From contig CAKPYB010000005.1 of NCBI GenBank assembly GCA_934202525.1, positions 55,728 through 119,727 of the forward strand: a stretch of DNA of 64,000 nt, given 5' to 3'. Positions 19,400-28,744 of the stretch are shown here, in pieces; positions within the stretch are counted from its first letter, which is position 1, and each line of letters begins with the position of its first letter. The DNA comes from an uncultured Prevotella sp. (lineage in GTDB: Bacteria > Bacteroidota > Bacteroidia > Bacteroidales > Bacteroidaceae). A model generated the notes under the pieces. That model was not told the origin of the DNA, did no database searches, and saw only the letters and a program-made list of their open reading frames with translations. The position numbers and the translations under genes were made by a program.

Positions 19400-19693
19400 C
19401 GAGCGCATTGCCGCTTTCTGGTCTCGGGTTCTTGTGTCCTTCGGCTTGCCTTTCTTCGATAAACCGCCGATGTAACAGATGCCTATGCTGATGGAATTGT
19501 GCCCCTTGCAATGGGCGCCAACCTCCTCTATCGCACGACCTACATGAATGCTGCCGTCACGATAAATCACGAAATGATAACCTATGCAGCGCATTCCGCG
19601 CTCCCGGTGCCAGCGGTCAATATCCGCTACGGTGAAGTTGCGACCTTCCTTGGTCGCACTGCAATGAATGATGATTTCTTTTATCTTACGCAT
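19292..19693 (-). CDS. N-acetylmuramoyl-L-alanine amidase (T7 lysozyme-like)
   Basis: This 133-residue protein belongs to the Amidase_2/PGRP fold that cuts the bond between N-acetylmuramic acid and L-alanine. Zinc-ligand candidates are the histidine in IIIHCSAT, the histidine in TIHGHNEF and the cysteine in NKACPCFDV. The GYHFVIYRDGSIHVGR segment is typical of phage-derived members. There is no signal peptide, so export would need a holin-like partner; the small smalltalk gene of the same cassette is a possible one, by inference only. Its last third lies in the flanking direct repeat. Confidence 0.9.
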   Translation of the reverse strand: MRKIKEIIIHCSATKEGRNFTVADIDRWHRERGMRCIGYHFVIYRDGSIHVGRAIEEVGAHCKGHNSISIGICYIGGLSKKGKPKDTRTRDQKAAMRSLIEQLKEEYPLATIHGHNEFANKACPCFDVKKEWG

Positions 19694-19735
19694 GATAATA
19701 CTATTTTTAATGAATGAATATTAGAGGCAGAAAAT

Positions 19736-20161
19736 CTAAAATGCTATCGATATTTCATCACTACCCCAATCTATGATACGTAACTTGATACATTCCATCT
19801 TTTTAGAAACCTTCCTTAACCGTTCACAAAGTCGGTCGAAATATTCCTGAGAATGAATCACCAGCCCTGATGCTACAGCCTTACCTAGGATGATGCAGCC
19901 GTTTTTCAGCGTCATCGGTCCATTACCGGGTTTGAGACAAGGAGTATTAATGCCCACTTCCCAAACAGTCTGTCCCTTCCTCAGGATAACAGGCATTTTC
20001 CTACTCTTATTAGCAATAGAAACACAAGCTATCTCGTAGTCTCCTGCTGGCAATAAACGCTCAGGATGTTCTATGGTATTACAAACTTTCGTACCTTTTA
20101 TAACTAATGTGCCATCTACACCCCAACGGGTAAAGCGACGACGATAAATGATTATTTCCAT
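19736..20161 (-). CDS. DUF5675 family protein
   Basis: This 141-residue protein matches DUF5675, a small family found beside amidases and in prophage-like Bacteroidota cassettes. Characteristic stretches are GTLVIKGTKVCNTIEHPERLLPAG written here in part (KVCNTIEHPERLLPAG), the GKAVASGLVIHSQEYFDRL segment and a conserved histidine. Some relatives have been compared with L,D-transpeptidase-like folds, but no catalytic cysteine motif is evident, so I give no function. It lies between the amidase gene and a cluster of GGTCATTA repeats. Confidence 0.72.
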   Translation of the reverse strand: MEIIIYRRRFTRWGVDGTLVIKGTKVCNTIEHPERLLPAGDYEIACVSIANKSRKMPVILRKGQTVWEVGINTPCLKPGNGPMTLKNGCIILGKAVASGLVIHSQEYFDRLCERLRKVSKKMECIKLRIIDWGSDEISIAF

Positions 20162-20194
20162 AAATATCTAAAAATAAAATTGATTTATTGATAG

Positions 20195-20261
20195 GGCCAT
20201 TAAGGATTTCCTTACTGAAAATCCTTAATGACCGAAAATGACCGTGACCGTTAATGACCGG
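20195..20261. repeat. GGTCATTA-type repeat cluster A
   Basis: A GGCCATTAAGG copy, a reversed CCTTAATGACC copy and further AATGACC copies lie between the DUF5675 gene and the DUF3987 gene. The same words recur in clusters at 32457, 33882 and 42849. Confidence 0.65.
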
Positions 20262-20294
20262 ATAAATATTAATGATCACTTTCTTAGAACCACT

Positions 20295-22811
20295 TTATAC
20301 CGTAGGTTGAACCTTCTGATAACGCATATCAGGCAGCACACCTATCAATCCCTGTCGCTTCCAGTTTTTCAACATCTGTCTAACAACCTCCCGAGTAACG
20401 TTTGCTCCTTTTACGGCAATACTTTGCTGTAATGCCTGCTCAAAGGAAAAAGTAACATCAAGCCGCTCGAAGATAGAATCGTTTCTGCCACGTCGGGTAC
20501 GATCATAAGTCGTCTGACCACAATAATTCTTGGATGAGAATGCATCCTCTATTCGACTGCGGAAGAAGTAGAGTGCATTGTCCAGCTGATAATCTGCCAG
20601 GATATTGAAGGCTTCGAGCATAGTTGGTGTCTGCGTCTTTACGATCATTTCCTTCCATAACAGTGGATTCTGTTTCAGCTGCTTCTCGGCACCCTGGAAA
20701 CCATGCTTCTGAATCAGCGTTTCAGCCACCTTGCAGAGCATGATGCAGGTCATCATTCTCATGGTTGTAGGACAGATACGGAAACGCTGGCGAGCTTTCA
20801 CCTTGTCGTCATTTTTCATCGTTTCCAGTCTGATCTGTTCCAGCCACTCTCTGCCCTTATTCTCCAGCTTAGGCAGAACCACCTCGCCCTCCATAAGGGG
20901 CAAGAGATGAGCTATCTGTCGTATGTGCTCACGTTGCGTTTCGGTCAGCACAAAGAGATTGTCTGTAAGCGGAGTGAACGTGTTGTCCGGCGTTCGCGCC
21001 ACGACAATACGGCTTTGGAAACCATCCGTATAATTGTTCACTACTCGATAGAGTGCATCAGGCGTTCCGCACATCACGACGTTCCACAAAAGATGTTCGA
21101 TATGAACATTCACCGCATCTGCACTTCTTGCCTCGCGTTCATAACTCGTTCCATCGTAAGCCTGCCTTAACATGACGGAGAAGTCGCTCATCGCCGATTT
21201 CCACTTCTGCGCTACGGTGTCAGCTTCCGGAGTGAACGAGAAGGCGTGCTTGCCTTCAGTATTAGCCAGTCGTTCTGCAAGGTTAGCCACCGTATTATTT
21301 AAGGTAAGACATCTTACAGGCAGTTTCGGCTCTTCCGGCTGTTCCTTCTTATTCTTAGCCGCACGCTTCTTGGCTCTCCATTCATCCTCCTGCTGCTGAT
21401 ACATTTTGTCCATCTGTTTCACTTCCGAAGTCCAGATATCAACCACGGGGTCAATACTTCCTTTACCCGAGGCAAAATCACCGGCGATGTAGGAGATGAG
21501 ATTGAGCGAGTTCATCTTTCCGTGAACTGAAACCTTCACGCCTGTGGCAAGCATTCCGATGGCAGGACAGATGGCTGTGATCACTGGCATAGCCAACGCC
21601 GGACCAACAGCGCTGATGGAATCACGCACGCCTTGTGGCATTTTGGGCAAAGCTTCGTAATAGAACAGATCATCCTTGGCGTTAGCTTCGTCCAAGGCAT
21701 TCACCAGTGCCTCGCTGTCTTCATCTGGATTCCCGTTCGAAGACCCCTGTTTCAGTTTCTCCTGTCTCAGCGCGGCCAGCACATCCTTCAGGCGCTTAGG
21801 CATTTGCGTGATTTTCTCGTTCAATGCCGAGTTGATGCAAGCCATCTTTTCCTGTTCTGGGAACCCATCGTAGCAGGGAATAATCTGAGCCAGCAGATTG
21901 CGGTCGAAGCCACAGATATGGCGCAGATTCACAGCCAGTTCGAAGGTCAGCGTATTGCGGTTAGAGCGCATCGGCTCCTGCCCATCATTATACAGTTGCC
22001 ACCACTTCTTAATGATTTCCTCATAAGGAATCCCGAGATAATTGTCCTGAGAGACGGAGGGAGTCGAAGCTGATGAAGGAGAAGATGAAATCGTCGGGGA
22101 TGAAGCAGCAGAAGAAGAAATTCTCGAATTCTTAAATTCTTGACTCTTAAAACTCCCTTGAGGATTCTTCTTGAATTCTTCCTTCCAAGGCTCATAATGC
22201 TTGTTTGCCTTGTGCGCTCCTTCCGGCAGTTCCTCCTGTCCGTATCTTTCACGCTCTTCCAGGACCTTCCCTTCAGCTGCCACGGCAGCCTCATCATATT
22301 CATCCTTGAAGAGCCGTGGCGAAAGGAAGAGCAAATCTTCGTCATCCGATGTGGTAGTGAAATAAACCCGATTTATGTCGTGAGCCGAAGTATCCATTTC
22401 GCACTTGAGCATCGTAGCAATTCGTACCTGATTTTCCAAGATAGTCTTGCCCTTCTCACGCTCAAACACCGCATGTCCACCCTGTCTTGCACTTCGTTCC
22501 AGCATCAGCAGTCCGTACTTGTCCGGTTCTTTCAGCAGCAGCTTGGCTGCCTTGGCAAAAGCCTCCGGCTCATCCATATCAAACCCGAAAGCACCGCTTG
22601 GCAGTTTCATTCCTTTCACCACGCCTTGTGGATAATGGCCGGAATAATTAAACTGCACCAGTCTTCTTTTCGCAGCATCGTTTCCTGCACGAGCCAGATG
22701 AAGATTCGCCTTCTGCTCATTGCTTCCACGCAGCTGCTTATACTCCTCTTCCGAGGTGATGGAGCGGGCAACCTTGTGCCCATTCTCCACCTTAATTAAA
22801 TAACAACTCAT
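20295..22811 (-). CDS. VirE_N/BT4734-like plus DUF3987 protein, primase-helicase-like
   Basis: This 838-residue protein has a BT4734-like (VirE_N) N-terminal domain and a DUF3987 C-terminal domain. In the first, GFDMD (D78, D80), the histidine of GGHAVF (H113) and D145 before NRVYF resemble the hDhD, sxH and D-R motifs of archaeo-eukaryotic-type primases. A serine-rich linker spans about 228-256. The DUF3987 part has a P-loop-like GDFASGKGS at 444-452, which suggests an ATPase or helicase. A role in replicating its own element is an inference, supported by nearby repeat clusters. The stop lies 33 bases past cluster A. Confidence 0.8.
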   Translation of the reverse strand: MSCYLIKVENGHKVARSITSEEEYKQLRGSNEQKANLHLARAGNDAAKRRLVQFNYSGHYPQGVVKGMKLPSGAFGFDMDEPEAFAKAAKLLLKEPDKYGLLMLERSARQGGHAVFEREKGKTILENQVRIATMLKCEMDTSAHDINRVYFTTTSDDEDLLFLSPRLFKDEYDEAAVAAEGKVLEERERYGQEELPEGAHKANKHYEPWKEEFKKNPQGSFKSQEFKNSRISSSAASSPTISSSPSSASTPSVSQDNYLGIPYEEIIKKWWQLYNDGQEPMRSNRNTLTFELAVNLRHICGFDRNLLAQIIPCYDGFPEQEKMACINSALNEKITQMPKRLKDVLAALRQEKLKQGSSNGNPDEDSEALVNALDEANAKDDLFYYEALPKMPQGVRDSISAVGPALAMPVITAICPAIGMLATGVKVSVHGKMNSLNLISYIAGDFASGKGSIDPVVDIWTSEVKQMDKMYQQQEDEWRAKKRAAKNKKEQPEEPKLPVRCLTLNNTVANLAERLANTEGKHAFSFTPEADTVAQKWKSAMSDFSVMLRQAYDGTSYEREARSADAVNVHIEHLLWNVVMCGTPDALYRVVNNYTDGFQSRIVVARTPDNTFTPLTDNLFVLTETQREHIRQIAHLLPLMEGEVVLPKLENKGREWLEQIRLETMKNDDKVKARQRFRICPTTMRMMTCIMLCKVAETLIQKHGFQGAEKQLKQNPLLWKEMIVKTQTPTMLEAFNILADYQLDNALYFFRSRIEDAFSSKNYCGQTTYDRTRRGRNDSIFERLDVTFSFEQALQQSIAVKGANVTREVVRQMLKNWKRQGLIGVLPDMRYQKVQPTV

Positions 22812-22819
22812 CTATTTAC

Positions 22820-23230
22820 TTATCGTTTTAATTGATAATCCACTAAAGCATCAGCCGCTTCTGCTGACTCAACAGCCAGCGTTTGGGCGATGTTGATTCT
22901 CTCATGGCAGAACACCTTCAGCGTGAGCTGAATAGCCCCATCCTTGGTCTTGCTCACACGACCATGCGCCAGTTTCTTAATCAGTTCCGACTGGCTTTTC
23001 GGCTTAGAAACAGCTACGAAATCAAATGTTCCGTCTTGCATTTGCTGCGCCACACCATGACGGCGGAACGCTTCTACAACACCCTGATTTACAGAATCAG
23101 GACTGAAGAGGAAATACTGCTTATCATCATAGTAAGCCATTCCACCCAACTGCACATGCTGGCAGCCGTTATTATTCACCTGCAGGTTCTGAACATTGTT
23201 CTGAACCTTATTATTTTTCTTTGCACTCAT
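22820..23230 (-). CDS. Hypothetical protein upstream of the DUF3987 gene
   Basis: This 136-residue soluble protein begins with an Asn/Gln-rich stretch (KKNNKVQNNVQNLQVNNNG) and continues with a compact alpha/beta-like region (QYFLFSPDSVNQGVVEAFRRHG). I recognise no family. It is separated by 8 bases from the DUF3987 gene and is almost certainly cotranscribed. The 'AEAADALVDYQLKR' end and lack of export signals suggest a cytosolic accessory protein. Confidence 0.7.
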   Translation of the reverse strand: MSAKKNNKVQNNVQNLQVNNNGCQHVQLGGMAYYDDKQYFLFSPDSVNQGVVEAFRRHGVAQQMQDGTFDFVAVSKPKSQSELIKKLAHGRVSKTKDGAIQLTLKVFCHERINIAQTLAVESAEAADALVDYQLKR

Positions 23231-23341
23231 AAAATCTTAAATTAAAATTGAAGATGAACGAAAGAAGTGTCGTAAGTTTCAGTTTGCGCAAATTATCCCG
23301 GGACAATTCTCACGCCACCTATTTCAATTCAAGATTTGTTA

Positions 23342-23620
23342 CTAGCCAAGTTTCACGATGTCTGTTACCAGAATATCCTGATAAACCTGACCATTGTACT
23401 CACGGGTCGTAAAGCGGAGCGTAACCGCTACCAATGTTCCTGGAGCAAACTTGCACTGGGCAATGTTGCCCAGCATTGCCGCAGCGTACTGGTTCTCATA
23501 CTTGCCGCCCATTTCCTACAGAATGATGTTGCATTTCATCATCTGTCCGTTCTCACTTTTCTGACTCTGTACAGCAAAGGCCTCGCCCTGCTGCACCACT
23601 CTCATAATCTGAGTATTCAT
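23342..23620 (-). pseudogene. 92-codon ORF with one internal amber codon
   Basis: Reading from ATG at 23620 gives MNTQIMRVVQQGEAF and, 57 codons later, FTTREYNGQVYQDILVTDIV, with a single TAG at codon 35 (23516-23518). Codon use and the sensible protein on both sides show this is one gene with a recent stop, most simply CAG to TAG (Gln). The end reads TAG TAA in tandem. It resembles small nucleic-acid-binding proteins of phage-like cassettes, but I cannot name the family. Amber readthrough as glutamine is an alternative explanation. It is 111 bases upstream of the 136-aa gene. Confidence 0.65.
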
Positions 23621-23691
23621 ATAATATAAATGTACGAAGGGGATTCAAGAACACTAAACAAATTCAGCGTTGTCTTGTTTCTTCGACGATG

Positions 23692-23699
23692 CAAAGGTA
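23692..23699 (-). promoter_or_regulatory. -7 box TACCTTTG reading into the primase operon
   Basis: Read on the minus strand, this box lies about 70 bases before the ATG at 23620. The TTTG box expected upstream is not clear. Confidence 0.45.
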
Positions 23700-23757
23700 G
23701 GGAAAAAACAAAAGCACCGCCCATACCATGTGGTACGAGTGGTGCTATCTTTTTAGC

Positions 23758-23823
23758 TTGTGGTATTAAGTTTTTTAATTTGTGGTATTATCTATGTAAT
23801 TTTTGTGGTATTATCTATGTCCA
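23758..23823. repeat. Three phased TTGTGGTATTA repeats
   Basis: Exact 11-base copies start at 23758, 23780 and 23813, so they are spaced 22 and 33 bases apart, whole multiples of 11. The helical phasing suggests protein binding sites. They lie upstream of the primase operon and directly behind the stop of the 475-aa gene. Confidence 0.6.
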
Positions 23824-23827
23824 TGCT

Positions 23828-25255
23828 CTACATAAAAGAGTTCATTTTATATTGAACATAAAACTCAATACATTGCTTGAACTTCAAGCCAAACTCTCTT
23901 TTCTTTTTCAGTCGACTGTCTCCTTTATCCCATTCTTCGATTTTGTTTCCCAGTTCATTTATAGTTTTACTCAATGCACTTTTGTCTAGTCCTGCACAAA
24001 AGATTGAATTCATCTTTTTACAAAAAGCATTCACATTGTCTTCAATCCATTCTTTTTCCAGTAACACACAGAAGAAACATACCCAGTAAGCCTTAGGCAT
24101 TTTCACACTCATCTTATCCATAATGGTAAGCACCATAGGGGCATGCTTGCTAATGCCTGACTGCTTACCTTCTTCTTCACTAAATTTGCATTCTATTTTG
24201 GAAAAATCGAAATCAAATATCTTACTAGGCACTCTATTGGCTTCTCTCAACTCATCAATATCCTGATAAACATGAGTAAGCGTTAATACAAACGTAAAGA
24301 AAGCACAAATCTTATCCTCATCCTTTCTTATCTTAAACAGCAGTCTGCCTGCTTTTACCTTATCCAGAGAATACTTACCACCCTTAAAATCGCAAATGCT
24401 CCTGAAGCAGATATACAACTTATTGGCGTTCATCTTCTTGGGAATATCATGCTCGGAAAAATCAATTTCAGCCTTATAGTCATCCTTCTGCTTTTTGGTG
24501 ACATTGACTTCTATATTATCCAATACGCCTGCCTTGAAAAGATTAATAAGAACTTTCTGCACATGGTCTTTTAATGAATCCTCAGTAATGTCATCTTCCA
24601 AATAACTTTCTCTCCATTCCTTATGAGATTTCAGCACAGAGGATCCAATCTTATTGGTATAGGCAAAAAACTGATTATTATAGAGGTCTTCATAAAGACT
24701 TGCCCCATGCTTAGCTTCTATTATGTTTGCGATATTCAGAAGTGCAGCACAAAGTTTTTTTAGTGTAGAATCTATGGCAAAATCAAGAACCTTATCATTA
24801 AATACATTATTATTCATCAGGTTATTGATGGTTGTCTTGAACTTATCTCTTTCCGTATAGGTAAGCCCATCGAATTGTTTTTTATTATTGTCATCAGAAG
24901 AGGTTTCGGGAACCGGTGGCAACATATCTGCCATACTATTGGCAAATAAGGATTTGTCCATACTCAGCGACTCGTAGGTCAAAGAAGAAGCATGCTGATT
25001 GGTCTTAGATTTTGTTTCTATCCAAGTTTCCAGATTACTCCATTTCACGTAATCAACATCTCTATCAATATCGATGATTAGATTAGTTTTAAGGTTCTGC
25101 CCTATCTTTTCAAACATTTCGCTACTTTCAAACATAGCAATAAGTAACGATAGTTTATGAATAGTTCTATCGCCAGCATAATCCCCATAGCAGTTTTTAT
25201 ATTCCTCCATGAGCATTTCCAAATCCTTAAAATATCTTGTTTTGTTTGCTGCCAT
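23828..25255 (-). CDS. Unknown 475-aa protein downstream of hsdR
   Basis: I choose MAANKTRYFKDLEML (25255) as start; an in-frame ATG at 25300 lies inside the folded RNA and gives an unlikely leader. The protein is charged, soluble and probably mostly alpha-helical. Stretches such as FFTFVLTLTHVYQDIDEL and YWVCFFCVLLEKEWIEDN are distinctive, but I recognise no family and see no nuclease, HEPN (R-x4-6-H) or P-loop motif. It follows the type I restriction gene on the same strand behind a structured RNA with a terminator. Association with phage defence is inferred only from that position. Confidence 0.7.
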   Translation of the reverse strand: MAANKTRYFKDLEMLMEEYKNCYGDYAGDRTIHKLSLLIAMFESSEMFEKIGQNLKTNLIIDIDRDVDYVKWSNLETWIETKSKTNQHASSLTYESLSMDKSLFANSMADMLPPVPETSSDDNNKKQFDGLTYTERDKFKTTINNLMNNNVFNDKVLDFAIDSTLKKLCAALLNIANIIEAKHGASLYEDLYNNQFFAYTNKIGSSVLKSHKEWRESYLEDDITEDSLKDHVQKVLINLFKAGVLDNIEVNVTKKQKDDYKAEIDFSEHDIPKKMNANKLYICFRSICDFKGGKYSLDKVKAGRLLFKIRKDEDKICAFFTFVLTLTHVYQDIDELREANRVPSKIFDFDFSKIECKFSEEEGKQSGISKHAPMVLTIMDKMSVKMPKAYWVCFFCVLLEKEWIEDNVNAFCKKMNSIFCAGLDKSALSKTINELGNKIEEWDKGDSRLKKKREFGLKFKQCIEFYVQYKMNSFM

Positions 25256-25266
25256 ATTATTCGTAT

Positions 25267-25512
25267 AAAAAAGCGTGGGCAAAAACCCATACGCAATCAT
25301 CGCTCAGAGGCCGACCAAAGCCCTAACTTCAGATATACATACAAGTCTTGCCCACGTCGTAGATTTTTACTTCTACACACATGAGCGCCGCTTGTTGCCA
25401 TCCTTGAAGTTAGCTTATCTTCTATTGAAGTTTGGTCGTTTCTGAGCGATAAGATTTTCATACTTGCTGACAACGCTTTCCGTGCACCTACCTATAGGGA
25501 TAGGCTCCTGTT
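25267..25512 (-). ncRNA. Structured RNA between hsdR and the 475-aa gene
   Basis: On the minus strand this region folds by three nested perfect stems: ATCGCTCAGA 25299-25308 with 25441-25450, CGACCAAA 25312-25319 with 25431-25438, and TAACTTCA 25324-25331 with 25405-25412. It ends in a GC hairpin (25273-25294) followed by six T residues, a typical intrinsic terminator. No promoter of the TAnnTTTG form is visible, so it may be processed from the hsdR transcript or act as a leader or attenuator of the 475-aa gene. I recognise no known RNA family. Confidence 0.6.
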
Positions 25513-25544
25513 TCTATATCTTTTCTTTCCTTATATTAAAAAGT

Positions 25545-28500
25545 TTATAAATCAATGAATCGTTCTACGAATCGTTTGAATTTTTCAATGACTGTTTTCT
25601 TTTTCTGTTCACGTTTATTGCCGGCACCAAAGATAGGCATCGGAGGCAGTACTGTTGTAATAGCCATTCCGCTCTCCTCAACGTAACCATCCAGCAGCGA
25701 CTTGGTGATAAATTCACGAGTTGCCTCTTCTTTCAGTTTCTCTTCACTAATAATGGCTTCCAGTTCTTTTTCCATCTGCTGACGGATATAATTCTGCCAT
25801 TCTTCATAAACATCTACATCCTTACCTTCTTTTATCACACGAAGGTAACCCTCTATGAGGTCTTTCTTATCCCTCAGCTTCGGACTTGATGTTATGCAAC
25901 GGATAATATCCTTGATAAGCTCTGCATCTTCACAATTACTATCATGATACTTTTTCACAAGAGCCAGGATGTAAGGAATATCAATATCAAACTGGCGAAT
26001 CAGTTCTATCTCAAATTCCAAATCATCTGTTCCGTTACCTCCGTCTCCACCAGTATGTCCGCCACCAGTGGTTCCGCCTTTCACATCATCACAGAAGCTG
26101 AGGTACCATGACTGATAGTCCTGCCTGTCGCCTTCACTGATGATGCGGATTGCATTGCGCTCTTCCTGGGTTTCCGGATTAAACTGATCAAAACTTATCA
26201 GTATATTAGTCTTCTTGACGAATTGCCCATACAACTTGATGAAGCCTATCTTTTGAGCCAACGGGATGGAAGGATTTAACTTGCAGAGCGGATATTCCTG
26301 CAGAAGATTCTCTGCCAGTTCCTTATATCCTGCCTGATGCTTGCCATCCTCCTCGTAGCCATTGTAATATTCCTCAAAGGTTCGCATCAGAATAATGCTG
26401 TTGGCATTAGCGTCGCCGAAAAGACCGAAGCTCCTATTGGTGGCTTCTATGAGATTGCGGAAACAAACGATGTTGCCACAATTCTTATAGGCATTCAGAA
26501 TACGGTTGGTTCGGCTGAACGCCTGCAGCAATCCATGCATTCGCAAGTTCTTGTCAACCCAAAGTGTATTGAGACATTTTGCGTCAAAACCCGTCAGAAA
26601 CATTCCTACCACAATGAGCAGATCTATATCCTTGTTCTTAGTGCGCAAGGAAAGGTCCTTGTAGTAGTTTTGGAACATTTCAGCACTCGTATTGTATGAG
26701 GTTCCAAAGATATGGTTGTACTTTGTTATGCAGGAATCCAGAAACTCCCTACTCGTAGAGTCCAGTCCCTTAATGCCTTCCGGGTCTTCTTCTATGTTTC
26801 CATTACTATCTTCCTCTGCCTCATTGACAGCCGAAGTAAAGATGGTTGCTATTCTTAGCTGGGGGGCTCCTGGTTCAGCCATCTGCCGCTCCAGCTCCTT
26901 ATAGTATTCTATAGCCATTGGCACACTGTCGCAGGCAAGTATAGAGTTGAATCCAGTGGTGGAAACCTTTGCTTTCTGTTCTTCAACCTGATCTTCCTTC
27001 TTTTTCTTGTAGTTCTTTATAACGTCCTCTACATTGGTCAGAACCGAGGCTGTCCACTGTACGGAACGTTTGGTCTTCATATCGAAATGATCAAGAAGAT
27101 ATTTCACATTCAAAGCGATACGCTTGGAGTCGAGATAGTTTGTATTCTCCACCTTCTTGCCATCTACCATAGCCGTCTGCGTGTGGTATTCTACATTGAA
27201 TTTCAGCACATTCTTATCGTTGATGGCATTGATGATGGTATAAGTGTGGAGAGGCTTAGTATGGTTTCCCTTTTCGTCCAACTCTCCGCCAAACACATCT
27301 GCAGTGGTCATCATTTCACCCTTTTTACCACTGGCATTTACTCCAAAAATCGGGGTGCCGGTAAAGCCAAACATGATGTACTTCCTGAAACTCTGCTTAA
27401 TCTGTTTCTGCATGGCGCCAAACTGCGAGCGGTGACATTCATCAAAAATGAAGACGAACACCTGGTCAAGAACCTCCTGCTCTATCTTCTTTTTCCTCAA
27501 GAGGCTCGACATCTTCTGTATCGTGGTGATGATGATGTTCGAATCATTGCCATCGGCATTGAGCTGACCGAGCAATATTTTACTGTTCACATTGCCATTG
27601 GCACAGTTAGGGCAGAAACGATCGTATTCCTTCATCGTCTGATAGTCCAAATCCTGTCGGTCAACGATGAATACTACCTTATATACTCCTTTTATATCTC
27701 TTGCAAGCTGCGCCGTCTTGAACGAGGTCAGGGTTTTGCCCGAACCGGTAGTGTGCCAGATGTAGCCTCCTGCCTTTCTAGAACCTTCCCAATGATGGTT
27801 CAAGGCAATCGTTATACGCTGGATAATACTCTCAGTAGCAGCTATCTGGTAGGGGCGCATCACCAGCAGTTCTTTATCTACATTGAACACACAATATTTG
27901 GTAAGAATTTCGAGCAGCGTACGTTTAACGAGGAAGGTCTTGGCAAAGTCCTCCAGGTCGCAGATAAGATTGTTTTCCCTATCGCTCCAGTAGCTGGTAA
28001 ACTCAAACGAGTTGCTCTGAATTTTCTTTTTCTTTCCCTTCTGCTTGTCAGCTTCCTGCTCACGAGCATAGCGGGTGGTATTACTGTAATACTTGGTCTC
28101 TGTGCCATTGCTGATGATAAACAGCTGGATGTAATCAAACATTCCCTTGCCTGCCCAGAAGCTTTCACGAGCATAGCGGTTTATCTGATTAAAGGCTTCC
28201 CTGATGCTTACACCTCGACGTTTCAGCTCAATATGAACGAGTGGCAGACCGTTCACCAAGATGGTTACATCATAGCGGTTGGCATGGGTTCCACCAGCGG
28301 GCACGTACTGGTTGATAACCTGCAGATTGTTCTTGAACACGTTATCTTTATGGATAAGATGAACATTGGTATTTATACCGTTGTCTCGTTCTATTTCTAC
28401 TGCGGTATTTTCCTTTTGAATCATGCCGGCCTTATCTTCCATCGTGAGCGTTTCGCTAGTCAAAATATCCAGCAGGCTTTGCCACTCCTTGTCAGAGTAT

Positions 28501-28724
28501 TCTGTATCGTTTGCCTTGCCCAGCTGTATGCGCAGGTTCTCCAGCAATTCTTTCTCATTGTGTATGGAAGGATATTCGTAACCTTGTCTTTGCAGCTGTT
28601 CGATAAGCCAGCGTTCAAGTTCCTGCTCGCTTTGGTAAGCATTACCATTCTTCCTTGATGACTCGTATTTTGCCACCACGGTACAATAGTCTTGCTCTGC
28701 TATGATTTTATAACTTTCTGCCAT
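25545..28724 (-). CDS. hsdR: Type I restriction endonuclease subunit R
   Basis: This 1059-residue subunit moves along DNA and cuts it. The N-terminal nuclease domain has D152 and the E-x-K signature ELK (166-168). The SF2 motor has Walker A TTGSGKT near 325-331, a DECHRSQFG Walker B, and TGTPIFG as motif III. The C-terminal part is helical and would bind the methylase core. Length is normal. It is the last gene of the M-S-R operon, 20 bases after hsdS. Confidence 0.95.
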   Translation of the reverse strand: MAESYKIIAEQDYCTVVAKYESSRKNGNAYQSEQELERWLIEQLQRQGYEYPSIHNEKELLENLRIQLGKANDTEYSDKEWQSLLDILTSETLTMEDKAGMIQKENTAVEIERDNGINTNVHLIHKDNVFKNNLQVINQYVPAGGTHANRYDVTILVNGLPLVHIELKRRGVSIREAFNQINRYARESFWAGKGMFDYIQLFIISNGTETKYYSNTTRYAREQEADKQKGKKKKIQSNSFEFTSYWSDRENNLICDLEDFAKTFLVKRTLLEILTKYCVFNVDKELLVMRPYQIAATESIIQRITIALNHHWEGSRKAGGYIWHTTGSGKTLTSFKTAQLARDIKGVYKVVFIVDRQDLDYQTMKEYDRFCPNCANGNVNSKILLGQLNADGNDSNIIITTIQKMSSLLRKKKIEQEVLDQVFVFIFDECHRSQFGAMQKQIKQSFRKYIMFGFTGTPIFGVNASGKKGEMMTTADVFGGELDEKGNHTKPLHTYTIINAINDKNVLKFNVEYHTQTAMVDGKKVENTNYLDSKRIALNVKYLLDHFDMKTKRSVQWTASVLTNVEDVIKNYKKKKEDQVEEQKAKVSTTGFNSILACDSVPMAIEYYKELERQMAEPGAPQLRIATIFTSAVNEAEEDSNGNIEEDPEGIKGLDSTSREFLDSCITKYNHIFGTSYNTSAEMFQNYYKDLSLRTKNKDIDLLIVVGMFLTGFDAKCLNTLWVDKNLRMHGLLQAFSRTNRILNAYKNCGNIVCFRNLIEATNRSFGLFGDANANSIILMRTFEEYYNGYEEDGKHQAGYKELAENLLQEYPLCKLNPSIPLAQKIGFIKLYGQFVKKTNILISFDQFNPETQEERNAIRIISEGDRQDYQSWYLSFCDDVKGGTTGGGHTGGDGGNGTDDLEFEIELIRQFDIDIPYILALVKKYHDSNCEDAELIKDIIRCITSSPKLRDKKDLIEGYLRVIKEGKDVDVYEEWQNYIRQQMEKELEAIISEEKLKEEATREFITKSLLDGYVEESGMAITTVLPPMPIFGAGNKREQKKKTVIEKFKRFVERFIDL

Positions 28725-28744
28725 AACGTTATTAATAAAAGAAT

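Noticed and set aside
23336..23629. Plus-strand frame of 97 codons
   Set aside because: It is the antisense of the amber-interrupted gene, which reads better on the minus strand.
23758..23823. CRISPR array
   Set aside because: Only three 11-base repeats with AT-rich gaps and no cas genes nearby.
25267..25512. CRISPR-Cas12-like repeat or retron RNA
   Set aside because: A GTAGAT...TCTACAC-like stretch is present, but there is no repeat array, Cas protein or reverse transcriptase.
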